From Prevotella melaninogenica ATCC 25845 (lineage in GTDB: Bacteria > Bacteroidota > Bacteroidia > Bacteroidales > Bacteroidaceae): 64,000 nucleotides of DNA. Below are positions 33,719 to 41,735 of the stretch, piece after piece. Both the position numbers and the translations under genes were made by a program. Within the stretch, counting starts at the first letter, position 1; each line of letters opens with the position of its first letter. The DNA is taken from the NCBI RefSeq assembly GCF_000144405.1, contig NC_014370.1:1555501-1619500 (forward strand). The letters run 5' to 3'. The notes below the pieces were generated by a model. That model made no database searches, was not told the origin of the DNA, and saw only the letters and a program-made list of their open reading frames with translations.

Positions 33719-36700
33719 ATGAAAAGAAATATTTTTAATCAGTATATAACTGCATCAGACTTTAAAGGATTGTTCGTCAGCGAAATGCTTTGGAACAATC
33801 CTACAGGTGCCACACAATTACCTGAGATAAATATAGACAACACAACCTTTCACATAGAGCAGATTGCTGAACGAAAGGGCTTTCAAATCTTGCATTGCCA
33901 AGTCGAACAAATACCATCATCTGCCATCTGCAAGAAGATTGACCATAAAATTCGCAAAAATGCAGAGAACTATATTTGTATCTTCATACTGCCAGAAACG
34001 CTCCATCATCTATGGATTGCTCCAGTAAAGAAAGTAGAGAAAAGAGATGTTGTCTTAATTGAGTATGACTCGCTTGATAAAGCAGCTTTCTTATTTGAAA
34101 AGATGGAAAGCCTCTCGTTCTCGCTTGATGATAACCTTACAATCCTCGACATCATAGAAAAGGTACAGTCTGCCTTCCTCATTAATTCAGAGAAAATAAC
34201 AAAAGACTTCTATGCTGGATTTAAAAAAGAGCATAGCAACTTTGCTAAATTTATTACTGGCATTGATGACCATATTGATGAAAAGGAGAATAAGAATAAA
34301 CAGTGGTATGCTTCTGTCATGCTCAACCGATTGATGTTCTGCTACTTCATTCAGAAGAAAGAGTTTCTCGATGGCGACGTGGATTATCTGCGTCATAAAT
34401 TAGAGTGGACTCGCAATCAGGAAGGAGAAGACCGCTTCTTTAATAAATTCTATAAGGGCTTCCTTGTCAATCTTTTCCACGATGGACTTAACACTCCTAA
34501 ACACAATCATGAATTTGAAAAGATTTATGGACGCATCCCTTATCTGAATGGCGGAATGTTTGATGTGCACCAAATAGAAAGAGAATATGCTAATTTAGAT
34601 ATTGCTGATGAGGCTTTTATCAGTCTCTTCGACTTCTTTGATAAATGGCATTGGCATTTAGACGATCGTATGACAGCCTCTGGACGTGATATCAATCCTG
34701 ATGTCTTAGGATATATTTTTGAACAATATATCAACGATCGCGCTCAAATGGGAGCTTACTACACAAAGGAGGATATTACTGAATATATCGGGCGTAACAC
34801 TATTGTTCCATACCTAATGGACGCTGTGAAACGTAAAAACGAAAAGCATTTCCGTGCAAACAGCGAACTATGGCTGTATCTGAAAGAGAGCGGTGATAAG
34901 TATATCTTCGATGCTATGAAGAAAGGAGTTGACCAAACTATTCCTGAGGAAATAGCAACAGGACTTGACACCACAAAGCCGAACCTTCTGGAACGTCGTT
35001 GCCATTGGAACGAGCGCACATCTGAAGCATTTGCTCTGCCTACAGAGATTTGGCGTGAGACCATTGAGCGACTACAACGTTACAACAACATTAAAGAGAA
35101 AATCACAAAGGGAGAAATCACTAACATCAATGACTTTATCACTTACAACCTCAACATACGGCAGTTTGTAACTGATTATCTTGCAAACACACAAGATCAT
35201 CTGTTTGTAAAGCATTTCTATCATGCATTGCAGCATGTTACAATACTCGACCCTACCTGCGGATCGGGGGCTTTCCTCTTTGCTGCGCTCAACATCCTTG
35301 AGCCGCTCTATGAGGTGTGCATCAATCGTATGCAGGAATTCAATGCAAAGAACCCTCTACTCTTCAAACAAGAGCTACAGGAGATTGAACATAAATATCG
35401 TTCTAACATACAATACTTCATCTATAAGAGCATCATTCTCCGCAATCTCTATGGTGTCGACATTATGGTCGAAGCGACAGAGATAGCCAAGCTACGTTTG
35501 TTCCTAAAGATGGTAGCAGTAGTTGAAGTAGACAAACGTAACCCAAATTTAGGACTCGACCCACTACCAGATATTGACTTCAATATTCGCTGTGGCAATA
35601 CGCTTGTGGGCTATGCAACGCAAGAGGAATTAGAACGCGACTTGATAGAAGGAGATATGTATGCTCGTGAAGAATTCAAGGAAAAAGTAAACGATGAGAT
35701 GGACAAGGTGTCACGTACCTACGAAATCTTTAAGAATGTTCAGCTCCATCAAGCTGAAGATATGGCTGCCTTTAAGAAAGCAAAGGGTGAACTATATCAA
35801 CGCCTTAACACGCTTAACGACTTATTAAACCACAAGATGTATGGTGCAGTAGAATCAACCAAAGGTTATAACGCTTGGTACCAATCTCACCAACCTTTCC
35901 ACTGGCTTGCTGAATTCTACGAAATTATCAATGAACACGGAGGATTCGACGTGATTATTGGTAATCCGCCGTATGTGGAGTACAATAAAAAAGTTAAAGG
36001 AGTAGCTGTATCTGACCTTTACAAATTAGTTGGATACAAAACTCTTTCATGCGGGAACTTATATGCTTATGTACTTGAGCGATCTAAAAATATAATGAGG
36101 CAAGAAGGCTACATCAGCATGATTGTCCCATTGAGTGGGCACAGTACAGAAAGAATGGCTCCACTTGTAACGAATTTCTATGAGAAATTCGGTTTGCATC
36201 TGCACTTAAACTTAAGTGCAGATGCAAACCCTCAAAAACTCTTTGAGGGTGTGAAGTTCCGTTTGGTTATATTTACTGCAACCAATAATGGAGTTGGGAA
36301 ATATTCAACCAAATATACACGTTGGTTGGCTGATGAACGCAAGAACCTTTTTAATGCTTTAGTACGTTATAACAGCATTGAAGATTATACTTATCAAAAT
36401 ATTATTCCAAAAATAGCAAGTCCTTTGTTTATCAGCATTGCAAGAAAGATAAAGGAAGAAAAGGTGCAATATTTTGTTGGTATTGGGAATGAGCAGTGCT
36501 TGTATCATAATGCCCCCGTAAACTGGATTCGTTCACATACTTTTGTTCCTTACTTTTGCAGTGATAGGGATGGCGAAGGTATAACAACGCAACTTAAATC
36601 TGTATCATTTGATAATACAAAACAAGTAAAGGTAGGAAGTTGTATTTTGAATAGTTCACTATTCTTTATATGGTGGATTACTAATTCTGATTGCTATCAT

Positions 36701-37003
36701 CTCAACAAACCTGAAATTGTTAATTTTAGATACCAATATGACAAAGGTATTGAAAAAGCAATATGCTCTGTTGCTGATAGGTTAGCTATAGACATGAAGA
36801 AGAAATGCATACGACGCATATATAATTACAAAACAACGGGACGAGTTGAATATGATGAGTTCTATATGAAGCTCTCTAAACCTATCATTAATGAAATAGA
36901 TAAACTCCTTGCCTCTCATTATGGTTTTACAGAAGAAGAGTTAGATTTCATCATCAACTACGACATTAAATATCGTATGGGTGATGAATTAAATGAAGAA
37001 TAA
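33719..37003 (+). CDS. Eco57I/PglX-type N6-adenine DNA methyltransferase
   Basis: A 1094-residue DNA methyltransferase. Residues 1-130 form the N-terminal domain seen in large restriction or BREX/DISARM-type methylases (YICIFILPE...LWIAPVKK). A helical part contains GAYYTKEDITEYI (about 345). The SAM-binding motif I is DPTCGSGAF (511-519) and catalytic motif IV is NPPY (749-752), which mark an N6-adenine enzyme. The C-terminal 300 residues should hold target recognition. It should modify host sites and protect them from the PLD-helicase encoded just upstream. A perfect 19-base inverted repeat lies in the coding sequence at 36191-36230, at the border of the target recognition part. Confidence 0.9.
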   Translation: MKRNIFNQYITASDFKGLFVSEMLWNNPTGATQLPEINIDNTTFHIEQIAERKGFQILHCQVEQIPSSAICKKIDHKIRKNAENYICIFILPETLHHLWIAPVKKVEKRDVVLIEYDSLDKAAFLFEKMESLSFSLDDNLTILDIIEKVQSAFLINSEKITKDFYAGFKKEHSNFAKFITGIDDHIDEKENKNKQWYASVMLNRLMFCYFIQKKEFLDGDVDYLRHKLEWTRNQEGEDRFFNKFYKGFLVNLFHDGLNTPKHNHEFEKIYGRIPYLNGGMFDVHQIEREYANLDIADEAFISLFDFFDKWHWHLDDRMTASGRDINPDVLGYIFEQYINDRAQMGAYYTKEDITEYIGRNTIVPYLMDAVKRKNEKHFRANSELWLYLKESGDKYIFDAMKKGVDQTIPEEIATGLDTTKPNLLERRCHWNERTSEAFALPTEIWRETIERLQRYNNIKEKITKGEITNINDFITYNLNIRQFVTDYLANTQDHLFVKHFYHALQHVTILDPTCGSGAFLFAALNILEPLYEVCINRMQEFNAKNPLLFKQELQEIEHKYRSNIQYFIYKSIILRNLYGVDIMVEATEIAKLRLFLKMVAVVEVDKRNPNLGLDPLPDIDFNIRCGNTLVGYATQEELERDLIEGDMYAREEFKEKVNDEMDKVSRTYEIFKNVQLHQAEDMAAFKKAKGELYQRLNTLNDLLNHKMYGAVESTKGYNAWYQSHQPFHWLAEFYEIINEHGGFDVIIGNPPYVEYNKKVKGVAVSDLYKLVGYKTLSCGNLYAYVLERSKNIMRQEGYISMIVPLSGHSTERMAPLVTNFYEKFGLHLHLNLSADANPQKLFEGVKFRLVIFTATNNGVGKYSTKYTRWLADERKNLFNALVRYNSIEDYTYQNIIPKIASPLFISIARKIKEEKVQYFVGIGNEQCLYHNAPVNWIRSHTFVPYFCSDRDGEGITTQLKSVSFDNTKQVKVGSCILNSSLFFIWWITNSDCYHLNKPEIVNFRYQYDKGIEKAICSVADRLAIDMKKKCIRRIYNYKTTGRVEYDEFYMKLSKPIINEIDKLLASHYGFTEEELDFIINYDIKYRMGDELNEE
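36191..36230. repeat. Perfect 19-base inverted repeat inside the methyltransferase gene
   Basis: GGTTTGCATCTGCACTTAA and its exact complement are separated by only two bases, and a second hairpin CCCTCAAA/TTTGAGGG follows at 36229-36249. The encoded peptide (LHLHLNLSADANPQKLFEG) stays in frame. Confidence 0.85.
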
Positions 37004-37018
37004 CTAATACAAAGGAAT

Positions 37019-37672
37019 ATGAATCAGAAATATGTAACTCCGGCACGTGATAAGGACGCATTTACGTGTCCGCATTGTCATACGCTATCTTTAATGAAAT
37101 TTAGATGGCATAGACATGATGAAGATGTTCATTTTGTTACTCAAAGAGTGGGATATGGTGAATATTTGAACCAACTTTTCATTGCAAGATGTGTGAACTG
37201 TGGAAAGAAGATAATCTGGATAAATGATGATTACATTTATCCAGACATCGTTGCAGAGGATCCTAACGTTGATATGCCAGAAAGCGTGAAACAGCTATAT
37301 AACGAAGCAGGAACGATTTACAATAAGTCTCCAAGGGCAGCCTGCGCACTATTGCGATTGGCAATAGACAGATTGTGTAATGAATTGGGAGAAACAGATC
37401 GGGATATAAATAAAAATATAGGTGTCCTTGTTAAGAAAGGGCTACCACAAGCAGTTCAGCAAGCGTTAGACGTTGTACGCGTTGTAGGTAACAAGGCTGT
37501 CCACCCAGGTGTTATTTCATTTGATGTTGATGATAAAGGAACAGCAACCATGCTTATGCGCCTTCTGAATATCATTACCGAGCGCATGATTACCGAACCA
37601 AAAGAGATAGAGTCCTTATACGAAGGACTCCCCGAAACGGTGAAAGAATCCGTAACTAAAAGAGATAAGTAA
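37019..37672 (+). CDS. Zinc-ribbon DUF4145 (HEPN-like) protein
   Basis: A 217-residue protein: a zinc ribbon with paired cysteines (Cys17-x2-Cys20 and Cys58-x2-Cys61) and a helical DUF4145 domain from about 95 to 200 containing RAACALLRLAIDRLC and the signature RVVGNKAVHPG (Arg154...His162). DUF4145 belongs to the HEPN-like helical families often found in restriction and defence loci; whether this one is an active ribonuclease is not known. It begins 15 bases after the methyltransferase stop and ends three bases before the AlbA_2 gene, so it is part of the same operon. Confidence 0.85.
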   Translation: MNQKYVTPARDKDAFTCPHCHTLSLMKFRWHRHDEDVHFVTQRVGYGEYLNQLFIARCVNCGKKIIWINDDYIYPDIVAEDPNVDMPESVKQLYNEAGTIYNKSPRAACALLRLAIDRLCNELGETDRDINKNIGVLVKKGLPQAVQQALDVVRVVGNKAVHPGVISFDVDDKGTATMLMRLLNIITERMITEPKEIESLYEGLPETVKESVTKRDK

Positions 37673-37675
37673 ATT

Positions 37676-39430
37676 ATGAGTAAACTCACAATAGAACACT
37701 TGAAAACTCTGAGAGAGTCTGAAGATAAGGTTGAATTTAAGCGGGCTGCACAAGGCTATTTCGCTTATGATGGTGGCTCTAAACCCAATCCTAAGGACAG
37801 AAGAAAGTGTATCTTAGGTTATGTTACTGCTCTTTGTAATGAAGGTGGTGGATATTTAGTGCTTGGAATGGAAGATGCCTATCCACATCAGGTGGTGGGT
37901 ACAAAACAGAATAAAGGGGCTATTGGAGAATTGGAAAGCAATATTTATAGAGATACATCAATCCGCCCGAGTATTTATGAACTCTATGAAGATGAAACTA
38001 CGAAGGAAGGACGTGTATTAGTGATAGATGTTCCAGAACGACCTATCGGAAAGCTTTTTAGATTTGAAGATGTCCCATTGATGCGAGTCGGAGAAGAATT
38101 GAAGCCTATGTCTGATGAGGAAATCTTTAAGATTCTACAGGAACAAGAACCAGACTTTTCTTCCGAGATATGTAGCACGGTTTCCATTAATGATTTGGAT
38201 ACAGAAGCGATTCGGATTCTGAAACAGAAGTATGCAACAAAACAGAAAAATCCTAATTTCTTAACACTACCTGACGAGCAGGTCTTAAGTGACTTGCAAC
38301 TTATGAAAGAAGGTAAAGTTACTTATGCAGCATTGATTCTTGTTGGCAAACGAGAGAAACTCATTGAATTATTACCCCAGGCCTCCGTAATATTGGAATA
38401 TCGTAAATCCGAGAACTTGGTTCCATATGACAATAGGTATACTTACAGTGAACCATTCTATAAAATGATAGACATGCTATGGCATGATATTAATTTGAGG
38501 AATGACAAGATTGATGTGAATGATAATTCCTATATATTCAATATTCCCTTCTTTAATGAAGATGTGATTCGTGAAGCCATTAATAATGCTATTGCTCATA
38601 GAGACTACAGGCGTACAAGCGAAACTGTAATTAAGCAATACCCACAAAAATTAATTGTAATGAATGCTGGAGGTTTCCCTTTAGGTGTAAGTATTGATAA
38701 TTTATTAAGAGTTCAAAGTACTCCAAGAAACAGACTGTTGGCAGACGTGTTAGAAAAAACAGGTGTTGTGGAACGATCGGGGCAAGGTATAGATAAAATA
38801 TTTAAGAACACATTGTCAGAAGGAAAAGATAGCCCAGATTATTCTCATAGTGACTCTTTCCGAGTGGAGTTGCATCTTTCAGCGGTCATCAAGGATAAGG
38901 CTTTTGCAATGTTTTTAGAATCGGAACAAAGAGATTTAGCAGAAGAAGATAGACTATCCGTTTTTGACGTGATATCCTTAAATGAAGTAAGACAAGGAAA
39001 ATCGCAGAGCGTTGAAAAAGATAGTATAGAGAAATTATTAAGTTGCGGACTAATAGAGAAACGTGGCAGGACAAGAGGTACATACTATATTTTATCTAAA
39101 AGCTATTACGAATTTAGCGGTCAAGAAGGAGAATACAGCCAAAAAGACGACTGGGGAATAAATCAAGTAATGTCGGTAATCATGCCTCACCTTACAAAGT
39201 TTGGTAAAGCCAAAATGAAGGACTTTGCAAAGTTATTAGATGGTCATCTGACACGTCGTCAAGTAAGGACTGTTATTGATAAATTAGTTGCTTATCAACT
39301 CTTAATCAAAGAAGGAGAGGGGGCTTCTACCACATATAAGATAGCAGAAAAATATATTAAAAACTCAGCTTTGGTTGCTCGTGCCTTTGATTTAGGAATA
39401 AAAGAAATGAAAAAACGCGGGGAGATATGA
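37676..39430 (+). CDS. AlbA_2 (Schlafen-type) / GHKL-like ATP-binding regulator
   Basis: A 584-residue protein. The N-terminal AlbA_2 domain (about 10-145: DKVEFKRAAQG, NEGGGYLVLGMED, LFRFEDVPLMRVGEE) is followed by an ATPase-like domain (about 290-400: DVIREAINNAIAHRDYR, VMNAGGFPLGV, GQGIDKI) and winged-helix units at the C-terminus (GLIEKRGRTRGTYY; LTRRQVRTVIDKLV). Proteins of this plan are called transcriptional regulators or ATP-binding proteins and are common in defence islands; the AlbA_2 domain is shared with Schlafen nucleases. Role here: regulator or effector of the island (inference). Three-base gap to DUF4145, then 185 bases to RhuM. Confidence 0.85.
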   Translation: MSKLTIEHLKTLRESEDKVEFKRAAQGYFAYDGGSKPNPKDRRKCILGYVTALCNEGGGYLVLGMEDAYPHQVVGTKQNKGAIGELESNIYRDTSIRPSIYELYEDETTKEGRVLVIDVPERPIGKLFRFEDVPLMRVGEELKPMSDEEIFKILQEQEPDFSSEICSTVSINDLDTEAIRILKQKYATKQKNPNFLTLPDEQVLSDLQLMKEGKVTYAALILVGKREKLIELLPQASVILEYRKSENLVPYDNRYTYSEPFYKMIDMLWHDINLRNDKIDVNDNSYIFNIPFFNEDVIREAINNAIAHRDYRRTSETVIKQYPQKLIVMNAGGFPLGVSIDNLLRVQSTPRNRLLADVLEKTGVVERSGQGIDKIFKNTLSEGKDSPDYSHSDSFRVELHLSAVIKDKAFAMFLESEQRDLAEEDRLSVFDVISLNEVRQGKSQSVEKDSIEKLLSCGLIEKRGRTRGTYYILSKSYYEFSGQEGEYSQKDDWGINQVMSVIMPHLTKFGKAKMKDFAKLLDGHLTRRQVRTVIDKLVAYQLLIKEGEGASTTYKIAEKYIKNSALVARAFDLGIKEMKKRGEI

Positions 39431-39615
39431 TAAGTAAAATGTCCAAAAGTGGTCCAATCTTCTACTTTATTTTGTCATTTACGAAGCTTTTTTTATATAA
39501 CTTATTGGCAATGAATTGGTTAGAAATGTCCAAAAATAGTAATAGAAGATCCAACACTCCTATTTAATGAGGGTAAAGTGTTTACTGAGAGGAACAATAA
39601 TTTAATAAAAGAATA

Positions 39616-40644
39616 ATGGAAGCAGACAACAACGACAATATGCTCATATACCAGTCGGCAGATGGAAATATAAAGATAGATGTTCGGTTTGAAAAAGAGA
39701 CGGTGTGGCTGTCACAGGCACAGATGTGCGTACTTTTTGGTCGTGAGCGTAGTGTTATCACCAAGCATATAAACAATATTTTTGAAGAAGGAGAGCTTGA
39801 TGAGAATAGCAATGTGCAAAATTTGCACATTGCAAGTTCCGATAAACCTGTAAAATTCTATAACCTTGATGTAATCATCTCTGTAGGTTATCGGGTGAAG
39901 TCACAGCAAGGCACGCAGTTCCGTATTTGGGCTACTCAGCGACTAAAGGAATATATCATCAAAGGCTTTGCACTAAACGATGAGCGATTCAAAACCGGTT
40001 CATCTTACAATTATTTCAAAGAACTCTTAGACCGCATTCGTGACATACGCCTTTCTGAGAAGGTTTTTTATCAGCAGATAAAGGATATATACAAAACAAG
40101 TATCGACTATAACCCATCTGCTGAAATGACATTGGCTTTCTTCAAGGAAATACAGAACAAACTGCTTTGGGCTGTCAGCGGAAAGACTGCTGCTGAACTT
40201 ATGTATTATCGTGCCAACGCTTCACAGCCTATGATGGGACTTACTTCTACGGAAAAAGAAGGAAAAGTTACCAAGAATGATGTCTTGATTGGTAAGAACT
40301 ACCTGAATGAGAAAGAGATTAGCCAACTAAAACTTATCGTAGAACAGTTCCTTGCCTATGCTGAGGCACAGGCATTAGCGGAAAAACCAATGTTCATGCG
40401 CGACTGGATACAGAAACTGCGACTTGTACTCACCATGAATGAGAAGAATATTCTTGAACACGCAGGTAAGATTTCTCACAAGGTGGCTGTAGATAAAGCT
40501 ACAAAAGAATATGTTGCTTATAAAGAACAACAACGGCAAATAGAACACTTTGATAGTATTAAACAACTCGATCAAGACCTAAAGCGTATTGCACCACGAA
40601 AGAGCAATAAAACGAAAAAAGACGACAGAGAGAATAATCAATGA
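39616..40644 (+). CDS. RhuM family virulence-associated protein
   Basis: A 342-residue protein clearly of the RhuM family (named after a Salmonella pathogenicity-island gene): VWLSQAQMCVLFGRERSVI, VKFYNLDVIISVGYRVKS, GTQFRIWATQRLKEYIIKG, then a helical C-terminus ending in a Lys-rich tail. The N-terminal part resembles a phage-type DNA-binding (KilA/Bro-N-like) module. Function is unknown; such genes often lie inside or next to restriction loci. It overlaps the next gene by four bases (ATGA). A 25-base perfect palindrome at 39809-39833 falls inside the coding sequence. Confidence 0.88.
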   Translation: MEADNNDNMLIYQSADGNIKIDVRFEKETVWLSQAQMCVLFGRERSVITKHINNIFEEGELDENSNVQNLHIASSDKPVKFYNLDVIISVGYRVKSQQGTQFRIWATQRLKEYIIKGFALNDERFKTGSSYNYFKELLDRIRDIRLSEKVFYQQIKDIYKTSIDYNPSAEMTLAFFKEIQNKLLWAVSGKTAAELMYYRANASQPMMGLTSTEKEGKVTKNDVLIGKNYLNEKEISQLKLIVEQFLAYAEAQALAEKPMFMRDWIQKLRLVLTMNEKNILEHAGKISHKVAVDKATKEYVAYKEQQRQIEHFDSIKQLDQDLKRIAPRKSNKTKKDDRENNQ

Positions 40645-41105
40645 TAGTCACCACCGAATATCTTGGCAATCAGGAACTGCTGAAACAACAAAAGACAGCT
40701 TTCCTCGCATCAAGCAATATCGCTACCGAAACGGTGTTGCAAGTATATGATTGGGCTACGGAAATGCGTAGTCGGGGAGACTGTATCATCAGTGGCTTTA
40801 ATAGTAAATTAGAACAAGATGTTCTGCATTTCTTATTAAAAGGAAGTCAACCCATCATTCTCGTAATAGCGAGAAAGATGTATAAAACTATTCCTACACA
40901 TCTACAAACAGCCATAAAGCAAAACCGTCTGTTAATTATCTCTATCAGTAATTCTACTCGACAATCAAAGGCAACAGCATTGGAAAGAAATAAATATATT
41001 TGTCATCTTGCAGAAAAGATTTTATTTGCTGGCGTAACAGAGCAAAGCAGCCTTTACACACTTCAATATACAGAAAATAACAAAGCGAAACTCATTACGC
41101 TATAG
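40641..41105 (+). CDS. DprA/SLOG-like small protein
   Basis: A 154-residue protein with a Rossmann-type pattern like the DNA-processing DprA/Smf and wider SLOG families: MRSRGDCIISGFNSKLEQD, QPIILVIARKMYKTIP and NRLLIISISNSTRQSKATALERN. In DprA the equivalent loop reads GLARGID; here GFNSKLEQ. SLOG domains bind nucleotides or nucleic acids and several serve as sensors in defence systems. It is coupled to RhuM by ATGA, so the two probably act together. This is the last gene of the island before tRNA-Leu. Confidence 0.75.
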   Translation: MIVTTEYLGNQELLKQQKTAFLASSNIATETVLQVYDWATEMRSRGDCIISGFNSKLEQDVLHFLLKGSQPIILVIARKMYKTIPTHLQTAIKQNRLLIISISNSTRQSKATALERNKYICHLAEKILFAGVTEQSSLYTLQYTENNKAKLITL

Positions 41106-41149
41106 ATTCTGTCTGTCAAAGAGAAAATGTCTATCAGTAAACATTGATT

Positions 41150-41320
41150 ACATAAAATAGAATTCTTCCGTTAAAAGCGTAGACATTCTTCGTATAGCTT
41201 TAACTCAATGAGAGTATAGACTTAATTTCCTGTCACTACTGTCACTACCTAAAGAGCCACAAGTTATTCATTATCAAAGCCTTTACAAACAATGTTAAAA
41301 TGACAGGAAATAAATTTTAA
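41150..41320. repeat. Intergenic stretch with an inverted repeat and a worn repeat fragment
   Basis: AATTCTTCCGTTAAAAGCGT (41161-41180) resembles the end of the long repeat family (compare 801-825 and 49705-49727). ATTTCCTGTCA (about 41225) and TGACAGGAAAT (about 41302) form an 11-base perfect inverted repeat. No gene is visible in 41106-41424. Confidence 0.5.
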
Positions 41321-41427
41321 ACTTAATAGTATGATTAAAGATGAAAGTGAGTTCTGAATAAAGGTTTGAGTGAGTTCTGATTTTATCCATTAAAAGCAAA
41401 GTACACTTTAAGTACCCCTACAAAGAA

Positions 41428-41462
41428 AAATCCCTTGCAAATCATCGATTCACAAGGGATTT
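41428..41462 (-). terminator. Intrinsic terminator of tRNA-Leu
   Basis: Arms AAATCCCTTG and CAAGGGATTT; on the minus strand the stem is followed by a T-run. Lies directly after the mature tRNA 3' end. Confidence 0.8.
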
Positions 41463-41466
41463 GTTG

Positions 41467-41548
41467 TACCCAGACCCGGGCTCGAACCGGGATGGGTTGC
41501 CCCACTGGTGTTTGAGACCAGCGCGTCTACCTATTCCGCCATCTGGGC
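41467..41548 (-). tRNA. tRNA-Leu (anticodon CAA)
   Basis: The minus strand folds as an 82-base class II tRNA: acceptor GCCCAGA/TCTGGGT, anticodon stem CTGGT/ACCAG around loop CTCAAAC (anticodon CAA), a long variable arm, and T-arm GGTTCGAGC. CCA is not encoded. It borders the accessory island, its 3' end facing it. Confidence 0.95.
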
Positions 41549-41573
41549 ATGGCTGTTGTTTGAACAACGGGTG

Positions 41574-41581
41574 CAAAGGTA
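41574..41581 (-). promoter_or_regulatory. tRNA-Leu promoter -7 box (TACCTTTG)
   Basis: Exact TAnnTTTG on the minus strand, 26 bases before the mature 5' end. Confidence 0.6.
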
Positions 41582-41672
41582 GAGAGAAAATCTGGATTTG
41601 GCAAATTTTTGAGGAATTATTTAATGACAATACTTTGATTAATGCATATTTGTAGTATTTTACAATAAAAGA

Positions 41673-41704
41673 TTTGGAGGTATGAGTTATAAAAGGTATC
41701 TTTG
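41673..41704 (+). promoter_or_regulatory. manC-type gene promoter (TTTG, 20 bases, TATCTTTG)
   Basis: TTTG at 41673-41676 and TATCTTTG at 41697-41704 with a 20-base spacer fit both consensus boxes; the ATG follows 32 bases later. Confidence 0.65.
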
Positions 41705-41735
41705 GAGAAACAAATTCGGTTAGCTTAAATAGATA

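Noticed and set aside
30290..37003. Assignment of the island core to DISARM or BREX
   Set aside because: A SNF2 helicase and a methylase are shared with these, but DrmA, DrmB, DrmC, PglZ and BrxC are all missing from the window.
41467..41548. tRNA-Leu as an integration site for the island
   Set aside because: No integrase is present, and I found no second copy of the tRNA 3' end at the other island border near 30 kb.
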